Shown in pieces: positions 7,657 through 15,661 of a stretch of DNA of 24,461 nt (position 1 is the first letter of the stretch; every line of letters starts with the position of its first letter). Both the position numbers and the translations under genes were made by a program. Source of the DNA: Micavibrio sp. UBA2705 (GTDB taxonomy: Bacteria; Pseudomonadota; Alphaproteobacteria; Micavibrionales; Micavibrionaceae); assembly GCA_002354205.1 (NCBI GenBank), contig DELD01000007.1, positions 69,763 to 94,223 of the forward strand, written 5' to 3'. The notes beneath the pieces are model-generated. The model did no database searches, was not told where the DNA came from, and saw nothing but the letters and a program-made list of their open reading frames with translations.

Positions 7657-8235
7657 ATGTGGCTCATCGTTGGTTTAGGCAATCATGGACAGAAATACGA
7701 AAAAAACCGTCATAATATTGGCTTTATGGCGGCGGATGCACTGGCCTATGATTACAGCTTTTCACCATGGAAAAAGAAATTCCAAGGCCAATATGCCGAA
7801 GGACGCATAGATGGGCAAAAGGTTCTGCTGTTAAAGCCTGAAACCTATATGAATGAATCAGGGCGCAGCGCCCAAGAAGCAGCAAAGTTTTATAAAATTG
7901 CGCCAGAAAATATTTGCGTGATCCATGATGAGTTGGATTTAGAACCTGCGCGGCTGCGGGTAAAAAAAGGCGGCGGCACTGGCGGTCATAATGGCCTAAA
8001 GTCATTAGATAGATGTTTGCCAAATAAAGATTATTGGCGCGTGCGTATGGGCATTGGTCACCCGGGGCATAAAGACCGCGTGCATGGATATGTTTTAAGT
8101 GACTTTGCCAAAGCAGAGCGCGAAAAATGGCTAGAGAGAATAATAGAAGCGCAAAGTGATCATTTTGGCTTGATTCTTAATGGCGAACATGAAAAATTTA
8201 TGAGCAATGTTGCATTGGATATGCGCGGCGCTTAA
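7657..8235 (+). CDS. pth: Peptidyl-tRNA hydrolase
   Basis: Cytosolic enzyme that cleaves peptidyl-tRNAs released by stalled ribosomes, recycling tRNA. The 192-residue protein carries the Pth landmarks: VGLGN (5-9), catalytic His19 in RHNIGF, Asn66 in KPETYMNESG, Asp91 in HDELDL and Asn112 in GGTGGHNGLKS. One difference from the usual signature is His10 where GNPG is expected (GNHG). It is a point variation in an otherwise intact protein, and I would still expect activity. The ribosome site is weak (AAAGG). It precedes ychF by 32 bases, the very common pth-ychF pairing, so the two are likely co-transcribed. Confidence 0.97.
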   Translation: MWLIVGLGNHGQKYEKNRHNIGFMAADALAYDYSFSPWKKKFQGQYAEGRIDGQKVLLLKPETYMNESGRSAQEAAKFYKIAPENICVIHDELDLEPARLRVKKGGGTGGHNGLKSLDRCLPNKDYWRVRMGIGHPGHKDRVHGYVLSDFAKAEREKWLERIIEAQSDHFGLILNGEHEKFMSNVALDMRGA

Positions 8236-8267
8236 AAGTATTTAACAACTCTATACAAAGGTGAATT

Positions 8268-9368
8268 ATGGGTTTTAATTGTGGTATTGTCGGACTTCCG
8301 AATGTTGGTAAGTCAACTTTGTTTAATGCCTTAACGGCAACAGCCGCCGCGCAAGCAGCGAATTATCCTTTCTGTACAATCGAACCAAATGTTGGGCGCG
8401 TTGGTATCCCTGACCCGCGCCTTGCCAAACTCGCAAGCGCAGCAGGATCAGCGAACATTATTCCTGCGCAGCTTGAATTTGTCGATATTGCAGGTCTTGT
8501 CAAAGGCGCAAGCAAAGGTGAGGGGCTTGGTAACCAGTTTTTGGCCAATATCCGTGAAACGGATGCCATTATATATGTGCTGCGCTGTTTTGAAGATGGC
8601 GACATTACCCATGTTGAAGGGTCAGTTGACCCAATCCGTGATAGTGAAATTATTGAAACGGAACTCCTGCTCGCGGACCTTGAAAGCATTGATAAGCAAT
8701 TAACCAACGCCGCGCGCAAAGCCAAATCAGGCGACGCAGAATTAAAAGCGCAAGTCGCATTTATGAGCGATATTAAAAAATTATTAGAAGATGGTCAGCC
8801 TGCCCGTAAAGTTGATGTCCCTGATGATATGGTGGAATTTTCAACCCAGATGGGCTTGATGACAATGAAACCTGTACTATATGTATGTAATGTATCAGAA
8901 GATGATGCCGCCGAAGGCAATGAATGGAGCGTCAAAGTCGCGGAAATGGCGAAGCTCAAAGAAGCCAATAGCGTTGTGATTTGTGCAGCGATTGAATCTG
9001 AAATCGCGCAGCTTGAAACAGACGAAGAAAAAACAGAATTTCTTAGCGATATTGGCCTTGATGAACCAGGTCTAAACAAAATTATTCGTTCTGGTTTTGA
9101 CCTGTTAAGCCTGCAAACATATTTCACTGCAGGGCCAAAAGAAACCCGCGCATGGACAATCCATAAAGGGGACAGCGCGCCGCAAGCGGCGGGCGTTATT
9201 CACACCGATTTCCAGCGCGGCTTCATCAAAGCTGAAGTTATCGCTTTTGATGATTACGTGGCCTGTAACGGCGAGCAAGGCGCAAAAGAAACCGGAAAAA
9301 TGCGCCAAGAAGGCAAAGACTATATCGTTAAAGATGGTGATGTGATTTTATTCCGCTTTAACGTTTAA
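8268..9368 (+). CDS. ychF: Redox-regulated ATPase/GTPase YchF (Obg family)
   Basis: Ribosome-associated P-loop NTPase of the Obg/YchF family (OLA1 in eukaryotes), which prefers ATP; it is linked to translation and oxidative stress control. At 366 residues it has normal length. Visible: Walker A GLPNVGKSTLFN (9-20), NYPFCTIEPNVGRV switch region, DIAGLVKGASKGEGLGNQFL (73-92), YVCNVSEDD in place of NKxD, and a C-terminal TGS domain with TYFTAGPKETRAWTI and the terminal VKDGDVILFRFNV. AAAGGTGAATT precedes the ATG. Second gene of the pth-ychF unit. Confidence 0.97.
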   Translation: MGFNCGIVGLPNVGKSTLFNALTATAAAQAANYPFCTIEPNVGRVGIPDPRLAKLASAAGSANIIPAQLEFVDIAGLVKGASKGEGLGNQFLANIRETDAIIYVLRCFEDGDITHVEGSVDPIRDSEIIETELLLADLESIDKQLTNAARKAKSGDAELKAQVAFMSDIKKLLEDGQPARKVDVPDDMVEFSTQMGLMTMKPVLYVCNVSEDDAAEGNEWSVKVAEMAKLKEANSVVICAAIESEIAQLETDEEKTEFLSDIGLDEPGLNKIIRSGFDLLSLQTYFTAGPKETRAWTIHKGDSAPQAAGVIHTDFQRGFIKAEVIAFDDYVACNGEQGAKETGKMRQEGKDYIVKDGDVILFRFNV

Positions 9369-9392
9369 AGATGACAACGAAAAGGACAGATA

Positions 9393-10121
9393 ATGACAAA
9401 ATCAGCAACACTTTACCGTATGGTTACTGACAAGCATATTTGTCCTTTTGGTATTAAGTCTAAAGATTTATTGCAGCGTCAGGGGTACGGCGTTGAAGAT
9501 TATCACCTCACCACCCGTGAGGAAGCGGATGCGTTCAAGGCAGAGCATGATGTAAAAACAACGCCGCAGACATTTATTGATGGGCAGCGTATTGGCGGTT
9601 ATGACGACCTTGTTGCGCATTTTGGAGTGAAAACTTTAAAACAAGAAGGTCTAACGTATCAGCCGATCATCGCGATATTTGCCAGTACTTTCCTTATGGC
9701 GCTGGCGTTAAGTTTTGTCGTAAGTGGCGGGCTATCATTATTGCTGACGTTTAAAATGTTTATTGCCATCAGCATGTGCGTGTTGGGGATTCAAAAATTA
9801 CAAGATCTCTATAGCTTTTCTAATCAATTTGTTACCTATGACTTGCTGGCGATGAAATGGGTGCGATATGCCTATATTTATCCGTTTATTGAATTAGTAG
9901 CAGGGGCGTGCATGATTGCGGGCATGTTTGTGTCTCTCGCAGCCGTAGCCGCGCTGTTTATTGGCGCGGTTGGCGGGCTATCCGTTTTTAAGGCTGTGTA
10001 TATTGATAAACGTGAGCTGAAATGCGCCTGCGTGGGCGGTGGTAGTAATGTGCCGCTTGGCTTTGTCTCATTGACGGAGAATATCATGATGGTGTTAATG
10101 GGACTTTGGATACTGCTTTAA
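9393..10121 (+). CDS. Glutaredoxin-MauE fusion membrane protein
   Basis: A two-part protein of 242 residues. Residues 1-85 form a glutaredoxin domain: a CPFG redox site (17-20) instead of the usual CPYC, TTP with the cis-proline (56-58), and the glutathione-side GGYDDL (68-73). Residues 90-242 contain four hydrophobic helices (about 92-112, 117-136, 160-200 as two, and 225-242) resembling the MauE/DoxX-like family, with CACVGGG (211-217) and a following SLTEN as in MauE. MauE proteins support disulfide formation in methylamine dehydrogenase. Here the fusion more likely serves general thiol redox chemistry at the inner membrane, which is inference. It follows ychF by 24 bases with an AAAGGA site and ends at a strong terminator. 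Confidence 0.82.
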   Translation: MTKSATLYRMVTDKHICPFGIKSKDLLQRQGYGVEDYHLTTREEADAFKAEHDVKTTPQTFIDGQRIGGYDDLVAHFGVKTLKQEGLTYQPIIAIFASTFLMALALSFVVSGGLSLLLTFKMFIAISMCVLGIQKLQDLYSFSNQFVTYDLLAMKWVRYAYIYPFIELVAGACMIAGMFVSLAAVAALFIGAVGGLSVFKAVYIDKRELKCACVGGGSNVPLGFVSLTENIMMVLMGLWILL

Positions 10122-10147
10122 TTTTAAGCGCAGAACTCAAAATACAA

Positions 10148-10179
10148 AAAAAGGCTAGCACATATACGCTAGCCTTTTT
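10148..10179. terminator. Bidirectional rho-independent terminator between convergent genes
   Basis: AAAAAGGCTAGC (10148-10159) and GCTAGCCTTTTT (10168-10179) form a perfect 12-base-pair stem with an 8-base loop. Because both arms carry A/T runs, it can serve the glutaredoxin-MauE gene on the plus strand and the metalloprotease-like gene on the minus strand. Confidence 0.92.
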
Positions 10180-10202
10180 CTTTATACGTGTAAATATGGG
10201 GC

Positions 10203-11369
10203 TTATAAGCCAAGCCAGTTCTGCACTTTTGTTACCATGCTTGGTTCTTCTTGCTGTGATGCAGGTTTTTGCTGTGTTGCCTGACCAAGGTCTAGCGCTC
10301 TTACCGCTGGGACAAGATACTCAACGCCTTCCATATAGAGCTCACCCGCGCGGCGTGTGGCTTCTGTAATATCCGCGTCACTGTTGAGGATGTCATTCAC
10401 GGCTAAATATGTTGAAAAGAAGTAGGGGCCATCAAATTGTGGGTGATAGAACGTTTGCTTGCTTTTTATAAGTTCATTTATGTGTACATAAGCTGCGTAA
10501 ACGTCTTCTTTTGAATATTCATCAAGTAATGGTGAGTTCATCAACGGTGTGGTTGAGTGAACTGCATCTACGCCAAATGGGCTAGAAAGCGGTGCGACGG
10601 CACGAATGTTAAACAATAATTCAGGCATGTTTGAATCTTTGTAATATTCTTCAATCGCCTCAATTGTATGGTTATCAGAGCGAGATTCCCCCTGAAGCGT
10701 AAAAGATTCCATGTAATATTCAATAATGCTACGTGGTGGATTATTTGAACAATGGGAAGCTTCGTGCAGCATTACAGGGATTTTAGGGTCTATATCACTC
10801 ACGCCATGTAAGTCTGTAAGGTCGCCTTGGTGGATGCCGGTAAACATTGATGTAAATTCAAGCAATGTCATATCACCAGGTGGATTGATGTAACATGTTG
10901 CGCCTTCGCGGTAATCAGGTCTCGCATAAGCATTTAATGGATGTTGATTAAAATGACGGTCTTTGACAAGGCTAAGATATTTTAACATTGCGTGCGGCGC
11001 TGTGGTCGCTGCCGTCCATGCACGGCCAAATGTATCGTCCTTTTCGTTCTCTTTTTCAACATAATAATTTGTTTCCATTGCGGTCATTTGACCGACTTTA
11101 AACAAATATGTCGCAACCCCATCACCATAAACGCGAATTTGATCCGCAACGGGGGATTTGTTTATGGCCTGTTCCGTTATGCCAATACTTGCACCGTAAT
11201 CACGGTAAGAATCAGTCGCAAGACCTTCGCCGAAATTATAAACAGAAGACACTGTAAGCGCGACGGCGGCAAAAGCTGCGGTGGCTGTCATTGCGGTATA
11301 TTTTGCGGCTTTTTTGAAAATGTTTTTGATGCTTTTAAGCGTGCTCTTCGCTTTTTGATTATCAAGCAT
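10203..11369 (-). CDS. Putative membrane-anchored or secreted zinc metalloprotease (HExxH), unknown family
   Basis: I do not recognise this 388-residue protein as a whole. Residues 1-26 are basic (MLDNQKAKSTLKSIKNIFKK...) and are followed by one hydrophobic segment (about 25-44), so it is probably anchored in, or exported across, the inner membrane. The rest is hydrophilic. The clearest motif is VMLHEASHCSNN (199-210), where H202, E203 and H206 fit HExxH zinc binding; ES at 221-222 or GESRSD at 227-232 could supply the third ligand. Two cysteines (159 and 207) might pair outside the cytoplasm. A GGGAGA site precedes the ATG. It stands alone, convergent to the glutaredoxin-MauE gene, with a hairpin in its leader. 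Protease activity is inference from a short motif. Confidence 0.6.
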   Translation of the reverse strand: MLDNQKAKSTLKSIKNIFKKAAKYTAMTATAAFAAVALTVSSVYNFGEGLATDSYRDYGASIGITEQAINKSPVADQIRVYGDGVATYLFKVGQMTAMETNYYVEKENEKDDTFGRAWTAATTAPHAMLKYLSLVKDRHFNQHPLNAYARPDYREGATCYINPPGDMTLLEFTSMFTGIHQGDLTDLHGVSDIDPKIPVMLHEASHCSNNPPRSIIEYYMESFTLQGESRSDNHTIEAIEEYYKDSNMPELLFNIRAVAPLSSPFGVDAVHSTTPLMNSPLLDEYSKEDVYAAYVHINELIKSKQTFYHPQFDGPYFFSTYLAVNDILNSDADITEATRRAGELYMEGVEYLVPAVRALDLGQATQQKPASQQEEPSMVTKVQNWLGL

Positions 11370-11379
11370 AGTGTCTCCC

Positions 11380-11435
11380 AGTTGCGTTTTTTAAGTTATT
11401 TTTATATTTTTTATTAACTTATAGATTTCGCAACT
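11380..11435 (-). promoter_or_regulatory. Nested inverted repeat in the leader of the HExxH gene
   Basis: On the minus strand AGTTGCG (11435-11429) pairs with CGCAACT (11386-11380), and inside it AAGTTA (11420-11415) pairs with TAACTT (11398-11393). The outer arm directly abuts the GGGAGA ribosome site at 11374-11379, so folding could affect ribosome access. This is inferred from sequence symmetry only. Confidence 0.4.
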
Positions 11436-11833
11436 TAGCATGGCGATTTGATAATTTCAATAATTTTGTTCTCTAGGCGTAAGTTTTTTAAAATATTATT
11501 ATATTACATGGCTTTATTTGCAAAAATAATTGTGCGTAAAGTGCTGGTCTGGCGTTTTGACCAATTGCATCAGACTCTATGGTAAGTTGAGGTTGTGGCG
11601 GCGCCGTATGATTCTTGATGTTTTTTTTCTTGCATCTGATTAACGTATTATGGTTCTATATCTCTATGAATTATTTGAATGAGAAAATGCAGAATGTTTT
11701 TCCGATGGGTGACTTGGTCGCGCCATCAGTTTCTGTGCGCATCATCCGCCGACGAATCTGCTGCTGATCCACAGTTGAGCTGTTCGTTTATCTTTATATA
11801 AATAAAACATTTACCCAAAATTGTGATATCAGC

Positions 11834-11866
11834 GCCCGCTTAGACGAATATGTCTAAAGGCTTTTT
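11834..11866 (+). terminator. Weak terminator-like hairpin upstream of the GNAT-like gene
   Basis: TTAGAC (11840-11845) pairs with GTCTAA (11852-11857) around GAATAT, extended by GCC (11834-11836) with GGC (11859-11861) and followed by five Ts. The stem is modest. It would end an upstream plus-strand transcript or act as an attenuator for the gene starting at 11898. Confidence 0.4.
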
Positions 11867-11897
11867 GCAAATTTAAAATAAATGTGATGAGAATAAG

Positions 11898-12488
11898 ATG
11901 AAAAAGACGCCAGAAATACAAATAGATAACTTTGATATAATTAGTAGCGATACATTCAAAAATGGTGCGGATTTTCACGTGGTTGCGCTAAGTAAACAGC
12001 ACATCCAAACCATGATGATTTTCCAGCAGCTCATAATAGATTCATTAAAAAATGACGAAAAGTCTTTCTTTTTAGAGAAATCTGAACAATATCTCACGGG
12101 ACATTTTAACAAAGGTTCGAAGGCTGTTGGCCTAGTTATCGGTGACAGACTGCTCGGTCAAGCGTTGATTACGCAGCCAACGGATGCGCACCCAGAAACG
12201 GGTATGACGGATATGGCGAACCTTCCTGCGCCAAATACGGTAAGTGTTATTCAGGGCGTTGGCGTACACCCTTGGACGAGGGGGTTGAAAGTTGGTGATA
12301 AACTTATTAACGCATGGCTGGATATTGCCGCAAATGATAAACGCGAAAATGCGCTTGCTGAAACCGATCAAAACAATAAATATAGCTGGAGTTTATTTGT
12401 TAAAAACGGGGTTGATATTGTAAGCGAAGGCGTTGATCCTGATGATGGCACAAAGCTTTACAACCACCACAAAGTTTTGAAAATTTAA
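11898..12488 (+). CDS. GNAT-like N-acetyltransferase
   Basis: A 196-residue soluble protein. The N-terminal third has helices like those before the first GNAT strand. The middle has AVGLVIGDRLLGQALI (about 76-91), and then VSVIQGVGVHPWTRGLKVGDKLINAWLD (115-142), where the V-x-P-x-x-R-G-x-x-V-G-x-x-L pattern matches the acetyl-CoA loop of the GNAT fold. The C-terminal NKYSWSLFVKNGVDIVSEGVDPDDG has the form of GNAT strands 6 and 7. Substrate is unknown. The next gene, 35 bases downstream, encodes a deacylase-type zinc enzyme, so the two may act on the same acylated compound; that is a guess from context. The ATG follows GAGAATAAG. Confidence 0.68.
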   Translation: MKKTPEIQIDNFDIISSDTFKNGADFHVVALSKQHIQTMMIFQQLIIDSLKNDEKSFFLEKSEQYLTGHFNKGSKAVGLVIGDRLLGQALITQPTDAHPETGMTDMANLPAPNTVSVIQGVGVHPWTRGLKVGDKLINAWLDIAANDKRENALAETDQNNKYSWSLFVKNGVDIVSEGVDPDDGTKLYNHHKVLKI

Positions 12489-12523
12489 GTTCAACAAGAA
12501 CAAGAACCAAAGGCACAACCATC

Positions 12524-13390
12524 ATGGATATTAAATCTTTCGAGTTTTACGCGGAAAAACCAGGGCCATCAGTGCTTATTCTGGGTGCAATACACGGCAA
12601 TGAAAAATGCGGCAGCAAAGCGGCAGAAAACCTAATAGCTGAGATTGAATCAGGCAAACTTAAATTAGAATGCGGATCGGTGACTTTCATACCAATTTGC
12701 AACCCTAAAGCATATGCCGCAAACCAGCGCTATATCGACGTAAACCTTAACCGCGTTATTAAGCGGCACGATAACCCTGCGCATTATGAAGAAAAACTCG
12801 CCAACCAAATCGCGCCGATTATCGCCGCACATGATTTTACGCTCGATTTACATTCTATACACTCAAAGGGGAGCTCTTTTGCTTTTTTAGATTTTCCGCA
12901 TAAGGATGCTAAGGGCGTATGCGCCGTGCTTGGTGTTGAGACCATTATTACAGGCTGGCCTGATATGTATGAAGATACAGATGATGCGACCACATTATCT
13001 TTTGCACATGAGGCGGGCAGGGCATCGGTGACGGTTGAGTGTGGGCAGCATGATGAACCCGAAGCCGTTAATGTCGCTTATGAAGCCATTTCAAACACCC
13101 TTAAATATTTTGGGATATTTGCGGGGCAGGCACAGCCAACGCAGCATTGCCGCGTCGTGCAGGCAAAGCACCGCGTTGTCAAAGAAGGTGAGGGCATTTT
13201 GGGCGATGGCACAATCAATAATATTCAGCATATGCGCGCAGTAAAAAAAGACGAAAAAATCGCGGAATACAATAATGGCAATATCGTAAAGTCACCAGAA
13301 GATGGTGTTATCTTGATCCCATTCAAAGAAGCGCAGATTGGCGATGAATGGTTTTATGTCGGTACGCTTCAGACGGAAAAATCAGTATAA
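12524..13390 (+). CDS. Succinylglutamate desuccinylase / aspartoacylase-family zinc deacylase
   Basis: A 288-residue M14-like zinc hydrolase of the AstE/AspA family, which removes acyl groups from N-acyl amino acids. The zinc site is visible: GAIHGNEKCG (21-30, with His24 and Glu27) and FTLDLHSIHS (105-114, with His110). NLNR (74-77) matches the NLNR/DLNR substrate-binding stretch, and TVECGQHDE carries the catalytic Glu. The last 80 residues form the small beta domain of the family. The substrate cannot be decided; it need not be succinylglutamate, since no other ast genes are nearby. It lies 35 bases after the GNAT-like gene and ends at a strong terminator. Confidence 0.86.
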   Translation: MDIKSFEFYAEKPGPSVLILGAIHGNEKCGSKAAENLIAEIESGKLKLECGSVTFIPICNPKAYAANQRYIDVNLNRVIKRHDNPAHYEEKLANQIAPIIAAHDFTLDLHSIHSKGSSFAFLDFPHKDAKGVCAVLGVETIITGWPDMYEDTDDATTLSFAHEAGRASVTVECGQHDEPEAVNVAYEAISNTLKYFGIFAGQAQPTQHCRVVQAKHRVVKEGEGILGDGTINNIQHMRAVKKDEKIAEYNNGNIVKSPEDGVILIPFKEAQIGDEWFYVGTLQTEKSV

Positions 13391-13394
13391 ACAC

Positions 13395-13426
13395 AAAAAG
13401 CGCCTTTATCACTAAGGCGCTTTTTT
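13395..13426. terminator. Bidirectional rho-independent terminator between the deacylase gene and purB
   Basis: AAAAAGCGCCTT (13395-13406) and AAGGCGCTTTTT (13414-13425) form a perfect 12-base-pair stem with a 7-base loop. A and T runs flank both sides, so it can stop transcription from both convergent genes. Confidence 0.92.
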
Positions 13427-13455
13427 ATATCTTATATCTTCTTTCGCTATTGGGA

Positions 13456-14754
13456 TTAACCAAAAGTCCGTTCAAATAAGTAATCAATATTTTTCGTATA
13501 AAAGCTGTAATCGAAAATCGCATCAAGCTCAGCGCGATCAATTTTACTCATCACAAGCTCGTCATCTTTCAAATAAGACTTGAGGCTTTTCTCTGCATCG
13601 TTATTCCATACTTTCATCGCGTTGCGCTGTACGATGCGATATGCATCCTCGCGTGAAATACCTGCAGATGTTAAGGCAAGCAATGTGCGCTGAGAGAAGA
13701 CAAGCCCGCCCATACTTTCCATGTTCTTTTTCATGCGTTCAGGGTAAATAACAAGGTTTTTGACCACGCCGGTTAGGCGGTTGAGCGCAAAGTCTAGCGT
13801 AATGCAGCTATTCGGTGCAATTAAACGCTCTGTCGACGAATGTGAAATGTCGCGCTCATGCCAAAGCGTAACATTTTCAAGCGCAGGGGTGACTGACGCG
13901 CGAATATTACGCGCTAGGCCTGTCAAATTCTCTGACAATATCGGGTTGCGCTTATGCGGCATCGCAGATGAACCCTTTTGCTTCTCAGAGAAATATTCTT
14001 CGACTTCGCGCACTTCTGTACGTTGTAAGTGGCGAATTTCAGTCGCGAAGTTTTCAATGGATGATGCAACAACGCCAAGCGTTGCAAAAAACATCGCATG
14101 GCGGTCACGCGGAATAATCTGCGTTGAAACAGTTTCCGTCTTTAGGCCAAGCTTTTCCGCAACATGTTCTTCAACGCGCGGGTCAAGCGTCGCAAATGTA
14201 CCAACTGCACCAGACATTGCGCAGATGGAAATTTCATCACGCGCCTGAATAAGGCGTTCTTTTGCGCGTTTAAATGCGGCGTAATGCCCCGCAAGTTTAA
14301 GGCCAAATGTTGTTGGCTCAGCGTGAATGCCATGGCTACGCCCAATGCAAAGCGTCATTTTATGTTCTTGCGCACGCTGTTTTAGCGCGTTGATAAGCCC
14401 GTCTAATTCTTTGATGATAATATCGGCGGATTGTTGAAGCTGCACGCCAAAGGCCGTATCAATCACATCAGATGATGTCATGCCCTGATGAATAAAGCGG
14501 GAATCATCACCAACATGTTCGGATACAGATGTTAAAAACGCGATCACATCATGCTTAACTTCTTTTTCGATTTGGTGGATGCGGTCAACATTGAAATTCG
14601 CCTTAGCGCGAATATTTTTACCTGCCCCCGCAGGGATAAGGCCAAGCTCGTCCATTTTCTCAGCGGCGAGCATCTCAATTTCTAGCCAGATGTTGAACTT
14701 GTTTTCAAGTTCCCAAATTTTTGCCATTTCGGGGCGGGAATAACGCGGAATCAT
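13456..14754 (-). CDS. purB: Adenylosuccinate lyase
   Basis: Cytosolic fumarase-superfamily enzyme acting twice in purine synthesis: on SAICAR and on adenylosuccinate, releasing fumarate each time. The 432-residue protein begins MIPRYSRPEMAKIWE, the usual PurB start. It has GMTSSDVIDTA (91-101), the catalytic His141 in GRSHGIHAEPTTFG, and the signature GSSAMPHKRNPILSENL (261-277) containing the catalytic serine loop. Length is normal for the bacterial 430-aa type. The ATG follows AGAGGTAC. It lies 44 bases after radC, so the two may share a transcript, though they have no functional link. Confidence 0.98.
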   Translation of the reverse strand: MIPRYSRPEMAKIWELENKFNIWLEIEMLAAEKMDELGLIPAGAGKNIRAKANFNVDRIHQIEKEVKHDVIAFLTSVSEHVGDDSRFIHQGMTSSDVIDTAFGVQLQQSADIIIKELDGLINALKQRAQEHKMTLCIGRSHGIHAEPTTFGLKLAGHYAAFKRAKERLIQARDEISICAMSGAVGTFATLDPRVEEHVAEKLGLKTETVSTQIIPRDRHAMFFATLGVVASSIENFATEIRHLQRTEVREVEEYFSEKQKGSSAMPHKRNPILSENLTGLARNIRASVTPALENVTLWHERDISHSSTERLIAPNSCITLDFALNRLTGVVKNLVIYPERMKKNMESMGGLVFSQRTLLALTSAGISREDAYRIVQRNAMKVWNNDAEKSLKSYLKDDELVMSKIDRAELDAIFDYSFYTKNIDYLFERTFG

Positions 14755-14798
14755 TTGTACCTCTTTACGATTTATAGGCTATGACCCTAACAACAAAG

Positions 14799-15491
14799 CT
14801 ACATTAAGTCCATATTGCGCAGTGAGTTACAGCCCGACTTAGACACAATTATATGGTCATGCACCAAAATTTGAAATGGGCGGGCGGCTTCAATAATTTG
14901 GTTGGTCATGTCGATATCATCGGCGGATGGTGTGGGGTCGCCGCTGGGGTGGTTGTGACACAGAATAATTGCCGTTGCGCCAAGCTCTAATGCGCGTTTC
15001 ATGACTTCGCGCGGATAAACGGGGGTGTGGTCAACAGTCCCGCTTTGCTGAATCTCATCGGCAATCACTTCGTTTTTCTTGTTTAAAAAGAAGATGCGGA
15101 AATGTTCTTTTTTTTCATGCGCCATGGTGGCCTTGGCGTAATCCATAACTTGCGTCCAGTTACTTAGAATCTCTTTGCCGCTTAAATCGTCTTTTAACAA
15201 GCGGTGAGCTGATGCTTTAACGCTCATCAACCCAATGGCTGCATTTTCGCTTAATCCTGCATCTATTAATCCGTGGATCGGGGCGCTAATTACCCCAGCG
15301 AATGACCCAAAATGAGTGAGGAGGGCTTTGGCGATCGGCTTCACGTCTTTGCGCGGTATCGCCATAAACAGCAGTAATTCTAATAATTCATAATCCGCCA
15401 ATGCATCAGCGCCGCCTTTAACAAAACGCTGGCGCAAGCGTTCACGATGGCCTGTATGGTGCGGCTTTTCTGCTTTTACATCTTTGGGCAT
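14799..15491 (-). CDS. radC: RadC family JAB/MPN-domain protein
   Basis: A 230-residue protein with an N-terminal helix-hairpin-helix region (about residues 15-100, including LADYELLELLLFMAIPRKDVKPIAKALL) and a C-terminal JAB1/MPN domain. The JAMM metal site is complete: Glu129 (KKEHFRIFFLN), H179-x-H181 in CHNHPSGDPTPSADD, Ser183 and an aspartate at 191-192. The historical link of RadC to DNA repair is doubtful; the family's biochemical role is unresolved. The start uses the ATG at 15489-15491, which has only a weak AGG upstream. Transcribed away from the small-gene cluster. Confidence 0.95.
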   Translation of the reverse strand: MPKDVKAEKPHHTGHRERLRQRFVKGGADALADYELLELLLFMAIPRKDVKPIAKALLTHFGSFAGVISAPIHGLIDAGLSENAAIGLMSVKASAHRLLKDDLSGKEILSNWTQVMDYAKATMAHEKKEHFRIFFLNKKNEVIADEIQQSGTVDHTPVYPREVMKRALELGATAIILCHNHPSGDPTPSADDIDMTNQIIEAARPFQILVHDHIIVSKSGCNSLRNMDLM

Positions 15492-15588
15492 AGGCGAACC
15501 TGTTCATTATAATGCGTCTTTTTCATCATAATATGGATTATAGATTGAAATACAATAGGCTTAACATTAGCAAGTTCTGTTATTTTTA

Positions 15589-15618
15589 TTGACATAACTC
15601 TGGATAAGGTGTTATAAA
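15589..15618 (+). promoter_or_regulatory. Near-consensus promoter for the 78-aa gene
   Basis: TTGACA (15589-15594) and TATAAA (15613-15618) are separated by 18 bases. The downstream gene starts 43 bases after the -10 box. The first 11 bases, TTGACATAACT, recur at 15960. Confidence 0.65.
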
Positions 15619-15661
15619 CACGCCTAACTTAAACAAAGCAATGTTAGAAAAGGTGCATATT

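Larger units (their letters stand above)
11370..11897. other. 528-base non-coding stretch between divergent genes
   Basis: AT-rich spacer with no convincing gene. It holds the hairpin leader of the minus-strand metalloprotease-like gene (11380-11435), a patch of higher GC at about 11690-11780 containing a 33-codon open frame (11666-11767) without a ribosome site, and a weak terminator-like hairpin (11834-11866) just before the GNAT-like gene. It could carry a small RNA or an attenuated leader; nothing else is supportable. Confidence 0.5.

Noticed and set aside
11666..11767. 33-codon open frame in the long spacer
   Set aside because: Begins with ATG but has no ribosome site, ends in a basic Arg/Cys run, and an overlapping frame is equally open; not supportable as a gene.
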